DNA from: Vibrio sp. ES.051
GTDB taxonomy: Bacteria > Pseudomonadota > Gammaproteobacteria > Enterobacterales > Vibrionaceae
Length of the DNA stretch: 64,000 nt
Assembly: GCF_002563795.1 (NCBI RefSeq)
Contig: NZ_PDJL01000003.1
Location: 682,001-746,000 of the forward strand
Direction of reading: 5' to 3'
A program made the position numbers and the translations under genes. A model generated the notes under the pieces. The model was not told the origin of the DNA. It saw nothing but the letters and a program-made list of their open reading frames with translations, and did no database searches. Shown here piece after piece: positions 34,705 to 44,625 of this stretch (its first letter is position 1; each line of letters opens with the position of its first letter).

Positions 34705-34725
34705 GGGAGCGAGTTCGCTCCTTTT
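34705..34725 (+). terminator. Terminator of fhs
   Basis: GGAGCG-AGTT-CGCTCC is followed by TTTTAT, about 40 bases after the stop codon. Confidence 0.9.
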
Positions 34726-35026
34726 ATCTTATTGTTTTAGATTAACTTTACATTGTAAATTCACTTTACTCCCTCACTTAAACCACTTTGCTTTGCGCCA
34801 ATATAAAGCAATGTTTCTCTACCACCTCCCCAATATGGTGCATGTATTAACTAATCATAGTTTAATCTCCTTGATTTATAAGGATATATTCTATGGAACG
34901 ATTTTTGTACTACAGTTGGCAGTAATAAACACACCAGCACATGTCGTTCAAAACCTCTGCGTTGTATACCTCCTCCTCCGGATAAGCACTGTTTTGAGGC
35001 ATGCAAGATAAGGAAAAGGGAAGACT
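34726..35026. other. Leader region of glgC
   Basis: This AT-rich 300-base region holds a perfect 13-base palindrome TTTACATTGTAAA (34747-34759) and a short ORF with a ribosome site (34893-34925). The glgC ribosome site AAGGAAAAGGGAAG is at its end. No known riboswitch was recognised. Confidence 0.5.
34893..34925 (+). CDS. 10-residue aromatic leader peptide (weak candidate)
   Basis: ATG at 34893 follows AGGA at eight bases and reads MERFLYYSWQ before TAA. Four of ten residues are aromatic. It lies 100 bases before glgC. No attenuator hairpins were found after it, so chance is a real possibility. Confidence 0.2.
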   Translation: MERFLYYSWQ

Positions 35027-36241
35027 ATGGAAGATGCACTCGCCGTAATTTTAGCCGGAGGGATGGGCTCAAGGCTCAGTCCACTGACCGACGATAGAAC
35101 CAAGCCTGCTGTACCATTTGGTGGAAAGTATAGAATCATCGATTTTACTTTGACTAACTGCCTGCATTCTGGCTTGCGGAAAATATTGGTTTTAACTCAA
35201 TACAAATCCCACTCATTACAAAAACACTTACGAGACGGCTGGTCAATATTCAATCCCGAACTTGGTGAATATATTACTGCCGTTCCCCCACAAATGCGCA
35301 AAGGTGGTGCCTGGTATGAAGGCACCGCAGACGCGATTTACCACAACATGTGGTTGTTATCTCGCAATGATGCCAAATACGTCGTTGTATTGTCCGGTGA
35401 TCATATCTACCGGATGGATTACGCAGCAATGCTTGAGGAACACAAAGAGAAAGGAGCGAAACTCACTGTTGCCTGTATGGATGTCCCAGTAGAGGATGCA
35501 TCGGCATTCGGTGTCATGGATACAGCCGAAAATGGCCTAGTCACCTCTTTTATCGAAAAGCCAGAGCACCCACCCACTCTTCCTGAAAATAAAGCAAGAA
35601 GTCTCGTATCCATGGGCATTTACATTTTTGATATGGATGTACTTCAAGACGCTCTCGAAGAAGACGCAAAGCTCGACTCATCGAGCCATGATTTCGGCAA
35701 AGACATCATCCCTAAATTAATTGATACAGAATCTGTGTACGCTTATCAGTTCTGCGGCAGTAAAGGCCGGGTAGATAAAGATTGTTACTGGCGTGACGTA
35801 GGGACGATTGACTCTTTCTATGAAGCAAATATGGATTTGCTAGAACCTATTCCTTCAATGAACCTCTACCAACCTAACTGGGCCATTCGTACTTATGAGC
35901 CTCAGTTCCCACCAGCTCGTACCGTATCTTCTGCGACTGGCAATGAAGGGATTTTTATCAACTCTCTTATCGCAAACGGGGTGATTAATTCTGGCGGTTC
36001 TGTACAGCACTCCGTCATCGCTTCAAATGTGCGCATTCATGACAGTGCAACCGTGGTTGATAGTATTATTTTTGATGACGTAGAAGTAGGAGAAGGCAGC
36101 CAGTTAATCAACTGTATCGTCGATAAGCACGTCCGTATTCCTCCCAACACTCAAGTTGGAATAAATAAACTTGAAGACGAAAAACGCTTTCATATTTCAG
36201 ATAAAGGCATCGTCGTTATTCCAGAAAGCTATCAATTTTAA
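35027..36241 (+). CDS. glgC: Glucose-1-phosphate adenylyltransferase (ADP-glucose pyrophosphorylase)
   Basis: This 404-residue enzyme has the N-terminal nucleotidyltransferase motif GGMGSRLSPLTDDRTKPAVPFGGKYR split over residues 11-36, catalytic DHIYRMD, substrate motif SFIEKPE, and a C-terminal left-handed helix region (SVIASNVRIHDSATVVDSIIF). It makes ADP-glucose for glycogen synthesis and is usually controlled by fructose bisphosphate or AMP. Vibrios often carry two glgC genes; this copy faces the chitodextrinase, as in V. cholerae chromosome 2, so it may turn chitin-derived carbon into glycogen. The terminator is shared with the chitinase gene. Confidence 0.95.
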   Translation: MEDALAVILAGGMGSRLSPLTDDRTKPAVPFGGKYRIIDFTLTNCLHSGLRKILVLTQYKSHSLQKHLRDGWSIFNPELGEYITAVPPQMRKGGAWYEGTADAIYHNMWLLSRNDAKYVVVLSGDHIYRMDYAAMLEEHKEKGAKLTVACMDVPVEDASAFGVMDTAENGLVTSFIEKPEHPPTLPENKARSLVSMGIYIFDMDVLQDALEEDAKLDSSSHDFGKDIIPKLIDTESVYAYQFCGSKGRVDKDCYWRDVGTIDSFYEANMDLLEPIPSMNLYQPNWAIRTYEPQFPPARTVSSATGNEGIFINSLIANGVINSGGSVQHSVIASNVRIHDSATVVDSIIFDDVEVGEGSQLINCIVDKHVRIPPNTQVGINKLEDEKRFHISDKGIVVIPESYQF

Positions 36242-36266
36242 GTAAACTCTGCCAACTAACACAAAA

Positions 36267-36293
36267 AAGCGCACGATGAACATCGTGCGCTTT
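36267..36293. terminator. Bidirectional terminator between glgC and chitodextrinase
   Basis: A 12-13 bp stem (AAAGCGCACGATG and its complement) is flanked by A- and T-runs, 25 bases past glgC and about 40 bases past the chitodextrinase stop. Confidence 0.93.
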
Positions 36294-36332
36294 GGTTTCG
36301 TCGTGATAACTATTTTACTAGTATGTTCACTC

Positions 36333-39300
36333 TTAGATATTACAAACTGTCGCCCAGCTACCATCACTGCCTGGCTCAGAAGACGTCCACCAGTTCGCTT
36401 GGTAAACCACACCATTATGGATCACTTTGTCACCTTGGTTTGCGTGGCTTGCATTACCCGCCCAGTCTGTTTGTGGCAAGTCTGGGTATGTGGCTAAACC
36501 AGTCGTATCACAAGAACTAGGCTCCGTTGTACCGCTATCACCAGTGTTTAGGTCACCAATTGGTAGATCTGGTTGTTCAAATTTAAACGCAAACTCTTTA
36601 CCACCAGAGATGACTGAGTAGTTAGCTGGACCAGATATTGGTAGGTAGTAAACCATATCAAGTTCGTAAACTCCGCCCGCTGGTAGGTCTTTCCACGCTG
36701 GTAAAGAGAAAGAGACACGATGCATCACTCCGTCTAAACCCCCAATGTTGTCTGCACGAGTATGACCTGATGCAATAACTGTCAGACCACCACCCGACTG
36801 ATCTTTCGCGTTATCCGGCGCTGATACTGGAATATCGAACTGGAACTCCGTACCGCCAGGGATGGATTGACCCGTGTTGTTCGTGAACGTGATCTTAGGG
36901 TTAATTGGGTAGTTTTGGTCACCCACTTTAAAGCCGCCAACACTGACCGTAATATCAACGGCTTCCGTTGGTGTTGCACCCATCGCTACTTTGTTACCGT
37001 AAGGTGTTGCAGACTTAAACTTGTCGTAGATAGCTTTGGTCATGGTGTTACCCATGTGGTACTCACCATTGCCTGCTGCACAAGCTTGCTCAGTAGCATC
37101 AACCGCCGTACGGTTACCATTTGCATCGAGTACGTAACAGTTGTAGTCACCTGCTAACTCCCAGAACATGATACCGCCAATTTCTTTGTCGATAACGTAA
37201 TCCGCTTTCACCTCAATAGACGCTTTATCTTCCGTGGATAAGAATACGCTCTTCTCTGCATTCCACAGCCAAGGGGCGACTGCAACATCATCATAATGGC
37301 GCGTGTACGTACCGACAAACTTATCCGAGGGATCATTTACAGGATCAAGACCGTAGGCTGCAGCGTAAGAGCCCCAAATGCCATTTTCTAAGTTCTTCGC
37401 GTGCCACATTGGGTTTGAGCCTGCGCCCATTTCAGTGCCTTTAGGGTCAGTATCATGCCACATATTGTCGATACCGATAGCACCGTAACCACAATTATTC
37501 TTTTCACCTTCACCAGTTCCTGGCTGGCAATCAGCTTGGTTTGGTAATGCTGCTCGCCCCCAAAGACCATTATCACCACCAGTTACACCTTGCCAGCCAC
37601 GGGTGTAATAAGGGACACCAATGTTGATACGACCTGCAGGCATAGAACCACGGAAGTAATGATAAGCCCAGTCCGTATTCAAGTAACCAATACCACCGTA
37701 TGCAGCCGTACCATAAACATTCCACTGTGTTAGCTCAGAGTCTTTGCCTGTGTCAAACAGCGCAGCGTTATGACCAACGTGGTCATTCCATGCTCCGTGT
37801 AAATCGTAAGACATGATGTTTACGTAATCGAGGTATTTGGTCACATCGAAGGTTTCCATACCACGTAACAAGTAGCCTGAAGATGGTGCGGCGATGGTCA
37901 ACATGTAATGGGTACCATCTTGTGCAGATGCTACATCCACTTTTTCGCGCAGTACTTTCATTAGCTCTTGATAAGACGCCCATAGGTACTCGCGACGAGG
38001 CTCCATAAACTCTTTATCGTATGGGTTACCTGCACCAGCCATTGACGTTGGGTATTCGTAGTCGATATCTAAGCCATCGAATTTATACGTACGCATCATT
38101 TCTACTGCAGACACCGCGAATTTCTCGATACCTGCATGGTTGATAGAACCGTCAGCGTTGGTCGTCATGGTATAGAAACCACCGTCAGCAACGCGATCAC
38201 CGTTCGTACCGAAATGACCACCCGTTTCTGCCCAACCACCGATTGAGATTAACGTTTTAACATCGTGTTTTTGTTTATACGTTGCAAGCGCACCGAAGTG
38301 CCCTTTAAAGCCTAATGTCGGGTCAACTTCTACGCCAGGCCAAGTTTTGCCTGTCGCCGGGTTGTTTGGATCATTAACGTCGCCAACATTCACTTTACCG
38401 TCAGAGCCAATGCTGACAAAAGCGTAGTTAATATGAGTCAACTGCTCCCAAGGAATATCTTTTACAAGGTAGGTCGATTGTGGGTCTTCGCCCGCACGCC
38501 AACTTGTAAAGTAACCAATCACTCGTCGTGGATGATCCGCCCCCATCTTCTCACGACCTTCTTCGTCGTAAACTGAACAATAAGGAACATCTACACCTGT
38601 TGTTTGATATAAACCGTCAGGACGGCAGTTCGATGTCATCGCGCCATCATTGACGGTTAAAGTAACCAGCGCAGAGTCTGCCGTTGCACCCGCATCATCC
38701 GTTGCTTTTGCGTATACAGCTAAAGAACCTACTTGAGCAGGCGTAATATCAAGCGTGTAAGGTGCTGTTGTAGCCGTACCTGCAAGCACACCCGCAACAT
38801 AGAAGTCGACTTTCGCAACGCTACCGTCAGCGTCCGATGCATTTGCAGTCAACACGACAGCGCCACCGAGATCGATTGAAGTAGCAGAGAGCGCAACATC
38901 TACTGTCGGCGCTTCATTGCCAGGCTGAGCAGGCACTACGGTTAAAGTCACAGAGCTTGCCGTGCTGACTGCACCTACGTCATCATGCGCTTTTGTAGAG
39001 AATTCGTGCTGACCTTCTGTTGCAGTCCATGAAGCCGCATAAGGCGCCGAAGTTGCCTGACCAACTAATTCGCCATCCACAAAGAATTCAACTTTACTGA
39101 CAGTTCCATCTGTATCCGTCGCATCTGCGGTTAGGTTTACCACTTCACCCGCAGTAACTGAAGCCGACGAAGAAGGTGATGTAAGAGTAATCGTCGGGAT
39201 CTCGTTTTGTGGTGGGTCAACAGGGCCAGTACTGTCACAAGCACCAAGCGTTTCCCACTCCCCCCATTCACCGGATTGTGCTGGGTTACTATTTTGCGTC

Positions 39301-39491
39301 CAGTAACGCGCTTTATAGGCACTACCTTCGTACTGAATTTGATCACCACCGTTATAAACTTTTGATGATTCCCAAACTTCTAGAGGGGCACAATCAACTG
39401 CTGCGTAGCTGCTGAAGGCCATAAGACAAGATGCCGTGAGTGTGCTTAATGTAAACACATTTTTCACTGCGTTCCCGTTTTTAAGGTGCAT
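36333..39491 (-). CDS. Multidomain GH18 chitinase / chitodextrinase (EndoI-like)
   Basis: This 1052-residue secreted protein has a signal peptide (1 to about 31), an N-terminal CBM5/12 chitin-binding module (about 33-85, [15 protein letters not shown]), two Ig/PKD-like domains (about 100-187 and 192-280), and a GH18 catalytic domain (about 310-800) with SIGGW and the catalytic [11 protein letters not shown] (last E is the acid). A ChiC-type beta domain (about 840-985) and a C-terminal CBM5/12 (about 1005-1052) follow. Size and context match the periplasmic chitodextrinase of V. furnissii (EndoI) and VCA0700. It cuts chitin oligosaccharides for uptake. AAGGAAGAG precedes the ATG. Confidence 0.92.
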   Translation of the reverse strand: MHLKNGNAVKNVFTLSTLTASCLMAFSSYAAVDCAPLEVWESSKVYNGGDQIQYEGSAYKARYWTQNSNPAQSGEWGEWETLGACDSTGPVDPPQNEIPTITLTSPSSSASVTAGEVVNLTADATDTDGTVSKVEFFVDGELVGQATSAPYAASWTATEGQHEFSTKAHDDVGAVSTASSVTLTVVPAQPGNEAPTVDVALSATSIDLGGAVVLTANASDADGSVAKVDFYVAGVLAGTATTAPYTLDITPAQVGSLAVYAKATDDAGATADSALVTLTVNDGAMTSNCRPDGLYQTTGVDVPYCSVYDEEGREKMGADHPRRVIGYFTSWRAGEDPQSTYLVKDIPWEQLTHINYAFVSIGSDGKVNVGDVNDPNNPATGKTWPGVEVDPTLGFKGHFGALATYKQKHDVKTLISIGGWAETGGHFGTNGDRVADGGFYTMTTNADGSINHAGIEKFAVSAVEMMRTYKFDGLDIDYEYPTSMAGAGNPYDKEFMEPRREYLWASYQELMKVLREKVDVASAQDGTHYMLTIAAPSSGYLLRGMETFDVTKYLDYVNIMSYDLHGAWNDHVGHNAALFDTGKDSELTQWNVYGTAAYGGIGYLNTDWAYHYFRGSMPAGRINIGVPYYTRGWQGVTGGDNGLWGRAALPNQADCQPGTGEGEKNNCGYGAIGIDNMWHDTDPKGTEMGAGSNPMWHAKNLENGIWGSYAAAYGLDPVNDPSDKFVGTYTRHYDDVAVAPWLWNAEKSVFLSTEDKASIEVKADYVIDKEIGGIMFWELAGDYNCYVLDANGNRTAVDATEQACAAGNGEYHMGNTMTKAIYDKFKSATPYGNKVAMGATPTEAVDITVSVGGFKVGDQNYPINPKITFTNNTGQSIPGGTEFQFDIPVSAPDNAKDQSGGGLTVIASGHTRADNIGGLDGVMHRVSFSLPAWKDLPAGGVYELDMVYYLPISGPANYSVISGGKEFAFKFEQPDLPIGDLNTGDSGTTEPSSCDTTGLATYPDLPQTDWAGNASHANQGDKVIHNGVVYQANWWTSSEPGSDGSWATVCNI

Positions 39492-39767
39492 AATTGCTCT
39501 TCCTTAAGTTATTGTTAAAACAATATTAAACACGCTAGGTTAAGCGCGTTTATACTTTTATTTCGACGTAAAATAACTTAAGCTCAAGTTGGAATTTTCA
39601 CACTACCTATTTAGGTTTTTTCGAAACCACCTCTCAACAATCCACCAAATGATTGCAACGACATACCGCTTATTTGGCACCGGCAACTCACTTTATAAAT
39701 CGAAAAAATACGTCACTCGCAAATTAGTAAAAAGGTCAAAAAAAGCACTATTTTGATATAAAAGTCA

Positions 39768-40649
39768 CTAGGCTTTTGTTGACCTTGGGGTTTCATTAAA
39801 ATGTCGTTTGTACTCGCGACTAAATTGTGACGGACTGGTATAGCCAACCAGTCGAGCGGCATCATTTACTCGTCTTCCCTCTAACTGAATGAGTTCACGA
39901 GCTTTATTAAGCCTAACTTTTTTGATGTATTGCAAAGGCGACTCGAGCGTCACACTACGAAATGCTTGATGAAACGCCGATACACTCATGTTTGCTTCTT
40001 CGGCTAAAGTTTGCACATTGAGCTGCTCATAATATGCCTGATGTACACGGTTTAACGCTTTAGCGACTCTGGCATAAGAGCCCTCTTGGTGGGCCAATTC
40101 AAATAAAACGTACCCTTCCTTACTCACTAAGGTTCGGTAGACTATTTCTTCAAGCAACAACTCACCTAACATTGCAGCATCGAGATCGTTACATAACACA
40201 CTCATTAACCTCTTACAGACATCGAGCATGTTGTCATTCATTCGCACAGATTTAAGCCCACAACGCGTTGAGTCTGAACAAATATTACTGAATTTTGCTT
40301 CTTCCAGTTTTTTTACGAGTTTATGAAGTAAAGTGGGTGAAATATCGATCGAGATACCAAGCAAGGGTTCATTATTCGTCGCGAACGCTTCGCACTCTAA
40401 CGGCATTGGTACGCCGACAACCAGATAATCATCAGGGCCATATTGGACGGGTGTATCTCCGATATGAATATTCTTATGTCCTTGCCCTAAAACAATAATG
40501 CCGGACTGATAAACGAATGGCTGACGGTTATTTCCTTTACTACTACGGTAAAACCATACTCCTTCTATCGCCGTTTTCTTCATCCCTTCTAAATCATGCA
40601 ATCCATGTTTGTCTACGTACTGCTGCATAATGTTAGCGAGTGAGTTCAT
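39768..40649 (-). CDS. yqhC: AraC-family regulator (YqhC-like)
   Basis: This protein of about 293 residues has an N-terminal AraC_N-type cupin domain and C-terminal double helix-turn-helix (VQTLAEEANMSVSAFHQAFR and the second VNDAARLVGYTSPSQFSREYKRHF). The start at 40649 has GGAG eight bases upstream, against none for the ATG at 40673. It is divergent from yqhD. In E. coli, YqhC activates yqhD in response to aldehydes such as glyoxal; the same gene pairing suggests the same job here. The intergenic region of about 210 bases should hold the binding site. Confidence 0.9.
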   Translation of the reverse strand: MNSLANIMQQYVDKHGLHDLEGMKKTAIEGVWFYRSSKGNNRQPFVYQSGIIVLGQGHKNIHIGDTPVQYGPDDYLVVGVPMPLECEAFATNNEPLLGISIDISPTLLHKLVKKLEEAKFSNICSDSTRCGLKSVRMNDNMLDVCKRLMSVLCNDLDAAMLGELLLEEIVYRTLVSKEGYVLFELAHQEGSYARVAKALNRVHQAYYEQLNVQTLAEEANMSVSAFHQAFRSVTLESPLQYIKKVRLNKARELIQLEGRRVNDAARLVGYTSPSQFSREYKRHFNETPRSTKA

Positions 40650-40857
40650 TTGAATACTCCATTCATGCCTCATTAATTTTTAGGTCTTTATGTTCTTTTG
40701 CGCACTATACTTGCTCTTTACTTTAACTTTCTAGTTTTAAAAGCAGAGTTTTGTAGGAATAGGCAAACAATTTGCACAAATCGACCTGTTACAGATTAAA
40801 AAGTAAGACTAATATGTACGTATTCAATCTCCTTCACTGGAAGCAAGAGGTCTAATA

Positions 40858-42006
40858 ATGAACTTTTCTTATGTAAACCCAACTAAAATTTTCTTTGGTC
40901 AGAAACAAATCGCTGCAATCAAAGACGCTATCCCTGCCGATCAAAAAGTCTTGGTCGTTTACGGTGGTGGCTCAATCAAAAAAAATGGCGTGTATGACCA
41001 AGTAGCAGAAGCACTTGAAGGCCGTGAATGGTTAGAGTTTTCTGGCGTTGAGCCAAATCCAACCAAAGAAACACTCGATAAAGCAGTCGCAATGGTAAAA
41101 GAGCATGGCATTGACTTTATTCTTGCTGTTGGCGGTGGCTCAGTTATTGATGGCTCTAAATACGTTGCAGCAGCATCTAAATACGATGGTGACGGTTGGG
41201 ATATCATGATTGGTAAACATCAAGTTATTGAAGCCACGCCTCTGGCTGCAATTTTGACACTGCCAGCAACAGGATCAGAGTCGAACATGGGTGCCGTTAT
41301 CACCAAAAAAGAAACGCAAGATAAACTTCCGTTCATGTCGCCTGCAGTGCAACCAAAGTTTGCAGTTCTTGACCCTGACGTGATGAAAACATTGCCTGAG
41401 CGCCAGCTGATCAACGGCATCGTTGATGCGTGGGTGCATGTGTGTGAACAATACTTGACGCTTCCTACTGGTGCAATGGTTCAAGACGGCTACGCAGAAA
41501 CCCTGTTAAAGACGCTGAAAACCCTCGGTGAACAGTTTGATCAACGAGATGACGATCTTTGGCGTGCGAACCTAATGTGGTCTGCCAACCAAGCACTAAA
41601 TGGTCTGATTGGTAGTGGTGTTCCTCAGGATTGGGCGACACACATGATTGGTCACGAGCTCACAGCACTTTGGAGCGTTGACCACGCCCGCTCTCTAGCC
41701 ATCATTCAACCATCTTTACTGCGCAATCAAATGCAATTTAAGCGCCCGAAATTGGAACAAATGGGCCGTAATGTATTTGGTCTTGAAGCGAGTGATGATC
41801 TTGCAGAACGCACAATTGAAGCGATTGAAACGTTTTATCACCAACTTGGTGTGGCAACCAAACTTGAAGACTTTGGTGACAACCGCGACAAGGCGATTGA
41901 TGCTGTTATCGATCAACTTAATAAACATGGAATGACAGTACTTGGCGAAAACCAAACAATCAGTCTAGAACGTAGCCGCGAAATCCTTGAATTAGCCGTC
42001 GCATAA
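40858..42006 (+). CDS. yqhD: Iron-type NADPH-dependent aldehyde reductase YqhD
   Basis: This is a 382-residue group III alcohol dehydrogenase. The nucleotide-binding GGGS motifs are at 36-39 and 92-95, and the metal ligands D190, H194, H262 and H276 line up with the E. coli YqhD set (D194, H198, H267, H281). YqhD reduces short aldehydes, including toxic lipid peroxidation products, using NADPH. It is divergent from the YqhC-type activator and is followed by a very strong terminator, so it is a single-gene detoxification unit. Confidence 0.94.
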   Translation: MNFSYVNPTKIFFGQKQIAAIKDAIPADQKVLVVYGGGSIKKNGVYDQVAEALEGREWLEFSGVEPNPTKETLDKAVAMVKEHGIDFILAVGGGSVIDGSKYVAAASKYDGDGWDIMIGKHQVIEATPLAAILTLPATGSESNMGAVITKKETQDKLPFMSPAVQPKFAVLDPDVMKTLPERQLINGIVDAWVHVCEQYLTLPTGAMVQDGYAETLLKTLKTLGEQFDQRDDDLWRANLMWSANQALNGLIGSGVPQDWATHMIGHELTALWSVDHARSLAIIQPSLLRNQMQFKRPKLEQMGRNVFGLEASDDLAERTIEAIETFYHQLGVATKLEDFGDNRDKAIDAVIDQLNKHGMTVLGENQTISLERSREILELAVA

Positions 42007-42040
42007 CGTAATAACCACTACATAGCCTCTTCTTAGGTTT

Positions 42041-42079
42041 ACGGTATTGTGCCCTATCGGTCACAATACCGTTTTTTTT
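42041..42079 (+). terminator. Terminator of yqhD
   Basis: A perfect 11-bp stem (ACGGTATTGTG / CACAATACCGT) is followed by eight T residues, 34 bases after the stop. Confidence 0.96.
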
Positions 42080-42200
42080 GATTAGTAATGCTCTTGATCA
42101 GACGGCCTGAATTCTGAGTTTTGGTATTTGAATATTAGGCTTTTCTTAATGAAATCATATTCACAACTTGCTATTGTAGAAGTACATTTTCCTTTTTAGC

Positions 42201-42944
42201 GTGCACTTTTTGAAAGAGAATAGCCCTATCGTTGAATTCAGCAACGTGAACAAGTGGTACGGTGATTACCACGCTCTAAAAGATATTAACTTTTCTGTAC
42301 ACTCTGGCGAAATTGTTGTCGTTTGTGGCCCTTCTGGCTCAGGTAAATCAACGCTCATTCGTTGCATTAACCACCTAGAGTCGATTCAAGAAGGTCAACT
42401 CACTGTGTTCGAACAACCAGCTCAAGCAAAGTCTCTTAAGCCCGGTAAAATCGGCATGGTATTCCAACACTTTCATCTTTTCCCTCATTTGACGGTATTG
42501 GAAAACCTGACATTGGCTCCGATTCGTACGCTCAAGTTATCCAAGCAAGAAGCAGAAAAGCGCGCCAAACATTATCTCAAACGCGTCAACATTGAAGAAC
42601 AAGCCCACAAATACCCAATTCAGCTCTCTGGCGGACAACAGCAGCGTGTTGCGATTGCCCGTTCCCTATGTATGGAGCCGGCTCTGCTACTCTTTGATGA
42701 GCCAACCTCTGCTCTGGACCCCGAGATGATCAATGAGGTTCTGGATGTGATGGTGGAACTGGCACAAAGTGGGATGACCATGATTTGTGTGACTCACGAG
42801 ATGGGGTTTGCAAAGAAAGTCGCTAACCGCGTGGTGTTTATGGATGAAGGGAAAATTGTGGAAATGAACGCCCCCATCGCCTTGTTTGAAACGCCGCAAC
42901 ATCCTCGAACCCAAGCCTTTTTGAACCAAATTTTAAGCTACTGA
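42201..42944 (+). CDS. Polar amino acid ABC transporter ATP-binding protein
   Basis: This is a 247-residue ATPase of the GlnQ/HisP family with Walker A GPSGSGKS, Q-loop FQHFHLF, signature LSGGQQQRVAIARS, Walker B LLLFDEP and H-loop VTHEMGF. The start is GTG at 42201 by homology; there is no strong ribosome site. It drives uptake with the two permeases and binding protein that follow. Its stop overlaps the first permease start by one base (TGATG), giving translational coupling. The family imports glutamate, aspartate, glutamine, arginine or cystine; the substrate is not fixed by sequence. Confidence 0.94.
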   Translation: MHFLKENSPIVEFSNVNKWYGDYHALKDINFSVHSGEIVVVCGPSGSGKSTLIRCINHLESIQEGQLTVFEQPAQAKSLKPGKIGMVFQHFHLFPHLTVLENLTLAPIRTLKLSKQEAEKRAKHYLKRVNIEEQAHKYPIQLSGGQQQRVAIARSLCMEPALLLFDEPTSALDPEMINEVLDVMVELAQSGMTMICVTHEMGFAKKVANRVVFMDEGKIVEMNAPIALFETPQHPRTQAFLNQILSY

Positions 42945-43741
42945 TGATAGTTCGAGTACTCAAACCTATATTCCAAGCATTATTGCAAATGACGATTCTA
43001 TTTCTCGCGATTGTGTGGGTATTGGACTCAGGAGCACAAGCCATGGGTTATCAATGGCAATGGGAACGTGTACCCGATTACATCGCTTTTTATGAAGATG
43101 GTGAATGGTGGTCAGCTGAACTCATCGATGGGTTGTTGATCACACTTAAAATCTCTGTCATTAGTCTATTCTTTACCTTAGTGCTGGGCTTGCTTACTGC
43201 GTTACTCAGGCTCAGCGATTCAAAAGTAGGCAACATCATCGGTACCACGTACGTCGAGGTGATTCGCAATACGCCATTGTTGGTGCAAATCTATTTGCTC
43301 TACTTTGTGTTTGGCCCGGTGATCGGCTTGGACCGATTCAGCACCGCTGTTTTGGCGTTATCACTGTTCCAAGGCGCATACACCGCGGAGATATTCCGCG
43401 CGGGTTTGAACAGTATCCCCAAAGGGCAATTTGAAGCAGCGCAAACACTTGGGCTATCGCCATTTTATACTTACAAAGACGTGGTGTTACCTCAAGTTTT
43501 ACAACGTACATTGCCGCCATTAACCAATGAAGTGGTTTCGCTGATTAAAAACTCTTCTATTGTCAGTGTGATGGCGATTTTTGACTTAACGACACAAGCG
43601 CGGAATATCGTATCAGAGACCGCCATGCCATTTGAAATTTGGTTTACCGTGGCAGCAATTTATCTTGCTCTCACACTATCACTTTCTGGCTTATCTGCAT
43701 GGCTAGAACACAAACTCGGAGCCAGTTGGCGCAAATTATAA
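42944..43741 (+). CDS. Polar amino acid ABC transporter permease
   Basis: This 265-residue inner membrane protein has about five spans. The HisM/GlnP family EAA loop is AGLNSIPKGQFEAAQTLGL, and RNTPLLVQIYLLYF is the typical second-span motif. It is coupled to the ATPase gene by a one-base overlap and followed by the binding-protein gene after nine bases. Most likely it pairs with the second permease (44626) in one complex. Confidence 0.93.
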   Translation: MIVRVLKPIFQALLQMTILFLAIVWVLDSGAQAMGYQWQWERVPDYIAFYEDGEWWSAELIDGLLITLKISVISLFFTLVLGLLTALLRLSDSKVGNIIGTTYVEVIRNTPLLVQIYLLYFVFGPVIGLDRFSTAVLALSLFQGAYTAEIFRAGLNSIPKGQFEAAQTLGLSPFYTYKDVVLPQVLQRTLPPLTNEVVSLIKNSSIVSVMAIFDLTTQARNIVSETAMPFEIWFTVAAIYLALTLSLSGLSAWLEHKLGASWRKL

Positions 43742-43750
43742 GGAAATAAT

Positions 43751-44569
43751 ATGAAGTTATTCAAAGCGACCACCACTGCATTGTTGGGGCTAGCCATCGC
43801 TATGCCCTCGCTCGCGAAAGACACTTCTGCCACCCCCAATTTAGATCAAATCAAAGACAGAGGGACATTACGCGTTGGCATGTCAACATTTGTTCCTTGG
43901 GCTATGCGCAACAAACAAGGCGAGCTGATCGGCTTTGAAATAGACGTGGCGAAACGCTTAGCACAAGATTCAGGATTAGAAGTGGAATTTGTACCTACGG
44001 CGTGGGACGGCATTATCCCAGCACTGTTGGCGAAAAAGTTTGATGTAATCATCGGGGGAATGTCGATCACACCTGAACGTTCCAAGAGCGTGCAGTTTAC
44101 CCAGCCGTATTCTCACTCCGGCGTTCAAATTGCGGCTAACAAACAGCTTGCCGCTGGCTTTAGCACATTCTCGGACTTTAACTCTCGACGTATAAAAATC
44201 GCTGCACGTCGCGGCGCATTCACGGTTCAGGTAGCGCGAGAAACGTTCCCAAAAGCTAAGATCCTGCAATTTGACGACGATGCACAAGCCTTTCAAGAAG
44301 TACTCAACGGCAACGCTCACGCGGTCATCGCTTCCAGTCCAAAACCCGAACATGAAACCGTAAAACACGATAACAAACTGTTCCTTCCATTCTCTGAGCG
44401 TTTATCAAAAGGTAATGAAGCCTTTGCAGTACGCCTAGGTGAAGACGATAAAAAAGCCTTCTTCAATAAGTGGATTGAAGCACGCACACAAGACGGTTGG
44501 TTAACACAGCGTTACGAATACTGGTTTTCAACGCTAGATTGGCAAGATCAAATCGCACAAGGTCAATAA
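43751..44569 (+). CDS. Amino acid-binding periplasmic protein (SBP_bac_3)
   Basis: This 272-residue protein has a signal peptide (cleavage near PSLA, residue 22) and the family 3 solute-binding pattern: RGTLRVGMS, GFEIDVAKRLAQDSG, WDGIIPALLAKKFDVIIGGMSITPERSKSVQFTQPY in separate blocks. It captures the amino acid in the periplasm and hands it to the permeases. AAGGA precedes the ATG. A hairpin after its stop may make this message more abundant than the downstream permease, as expected for a binding protein. Confidence 0.93.
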   Translation: MKLFKATTTALLGLAIAMPSLAKDTSATPNLDQIKDRGTLRVGMSTFVPWAMRNKQGELIGFEIDVAKRLAQDSGLEVEFVPTAWDGIIPALLAKKFDVIIGGMSITPERSKSVQFTQPYSHSGVQIAANKQLAAGFSTFSDFNSRRIKIAARRGAFTVQVARETFPKAKILQFDDDAQAFQEVLNGNAHAVIASSPKPEHETVKHDNKLFLPFSERLSKGNEAFAVRLGEDDKKAFFNKWIEARTQDGWLTQRYEYWFSTLDWQDQIAQGQ

Positions 44570-44573
44570 TGTT

Positions 44574-44600
44574 AAAGGCTCGCTGTAGGTGCGAGCCTTT
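44574..44600 (+). terminator. Intra-operon hairpin (partial terminator or mRNA stabiliser)
   Basis: A 10-bp stem AAAGGCTCGC / GCGAGCCTTT with a seven-base loop lies between the binding-protein and second permease genes. The following T-run is weak (TTTGCTT), so read-through is expected. Confidence 0.7.
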
Positions 44601-44625
44601 GCTTAGTTCAACATGGAGTTAAACT

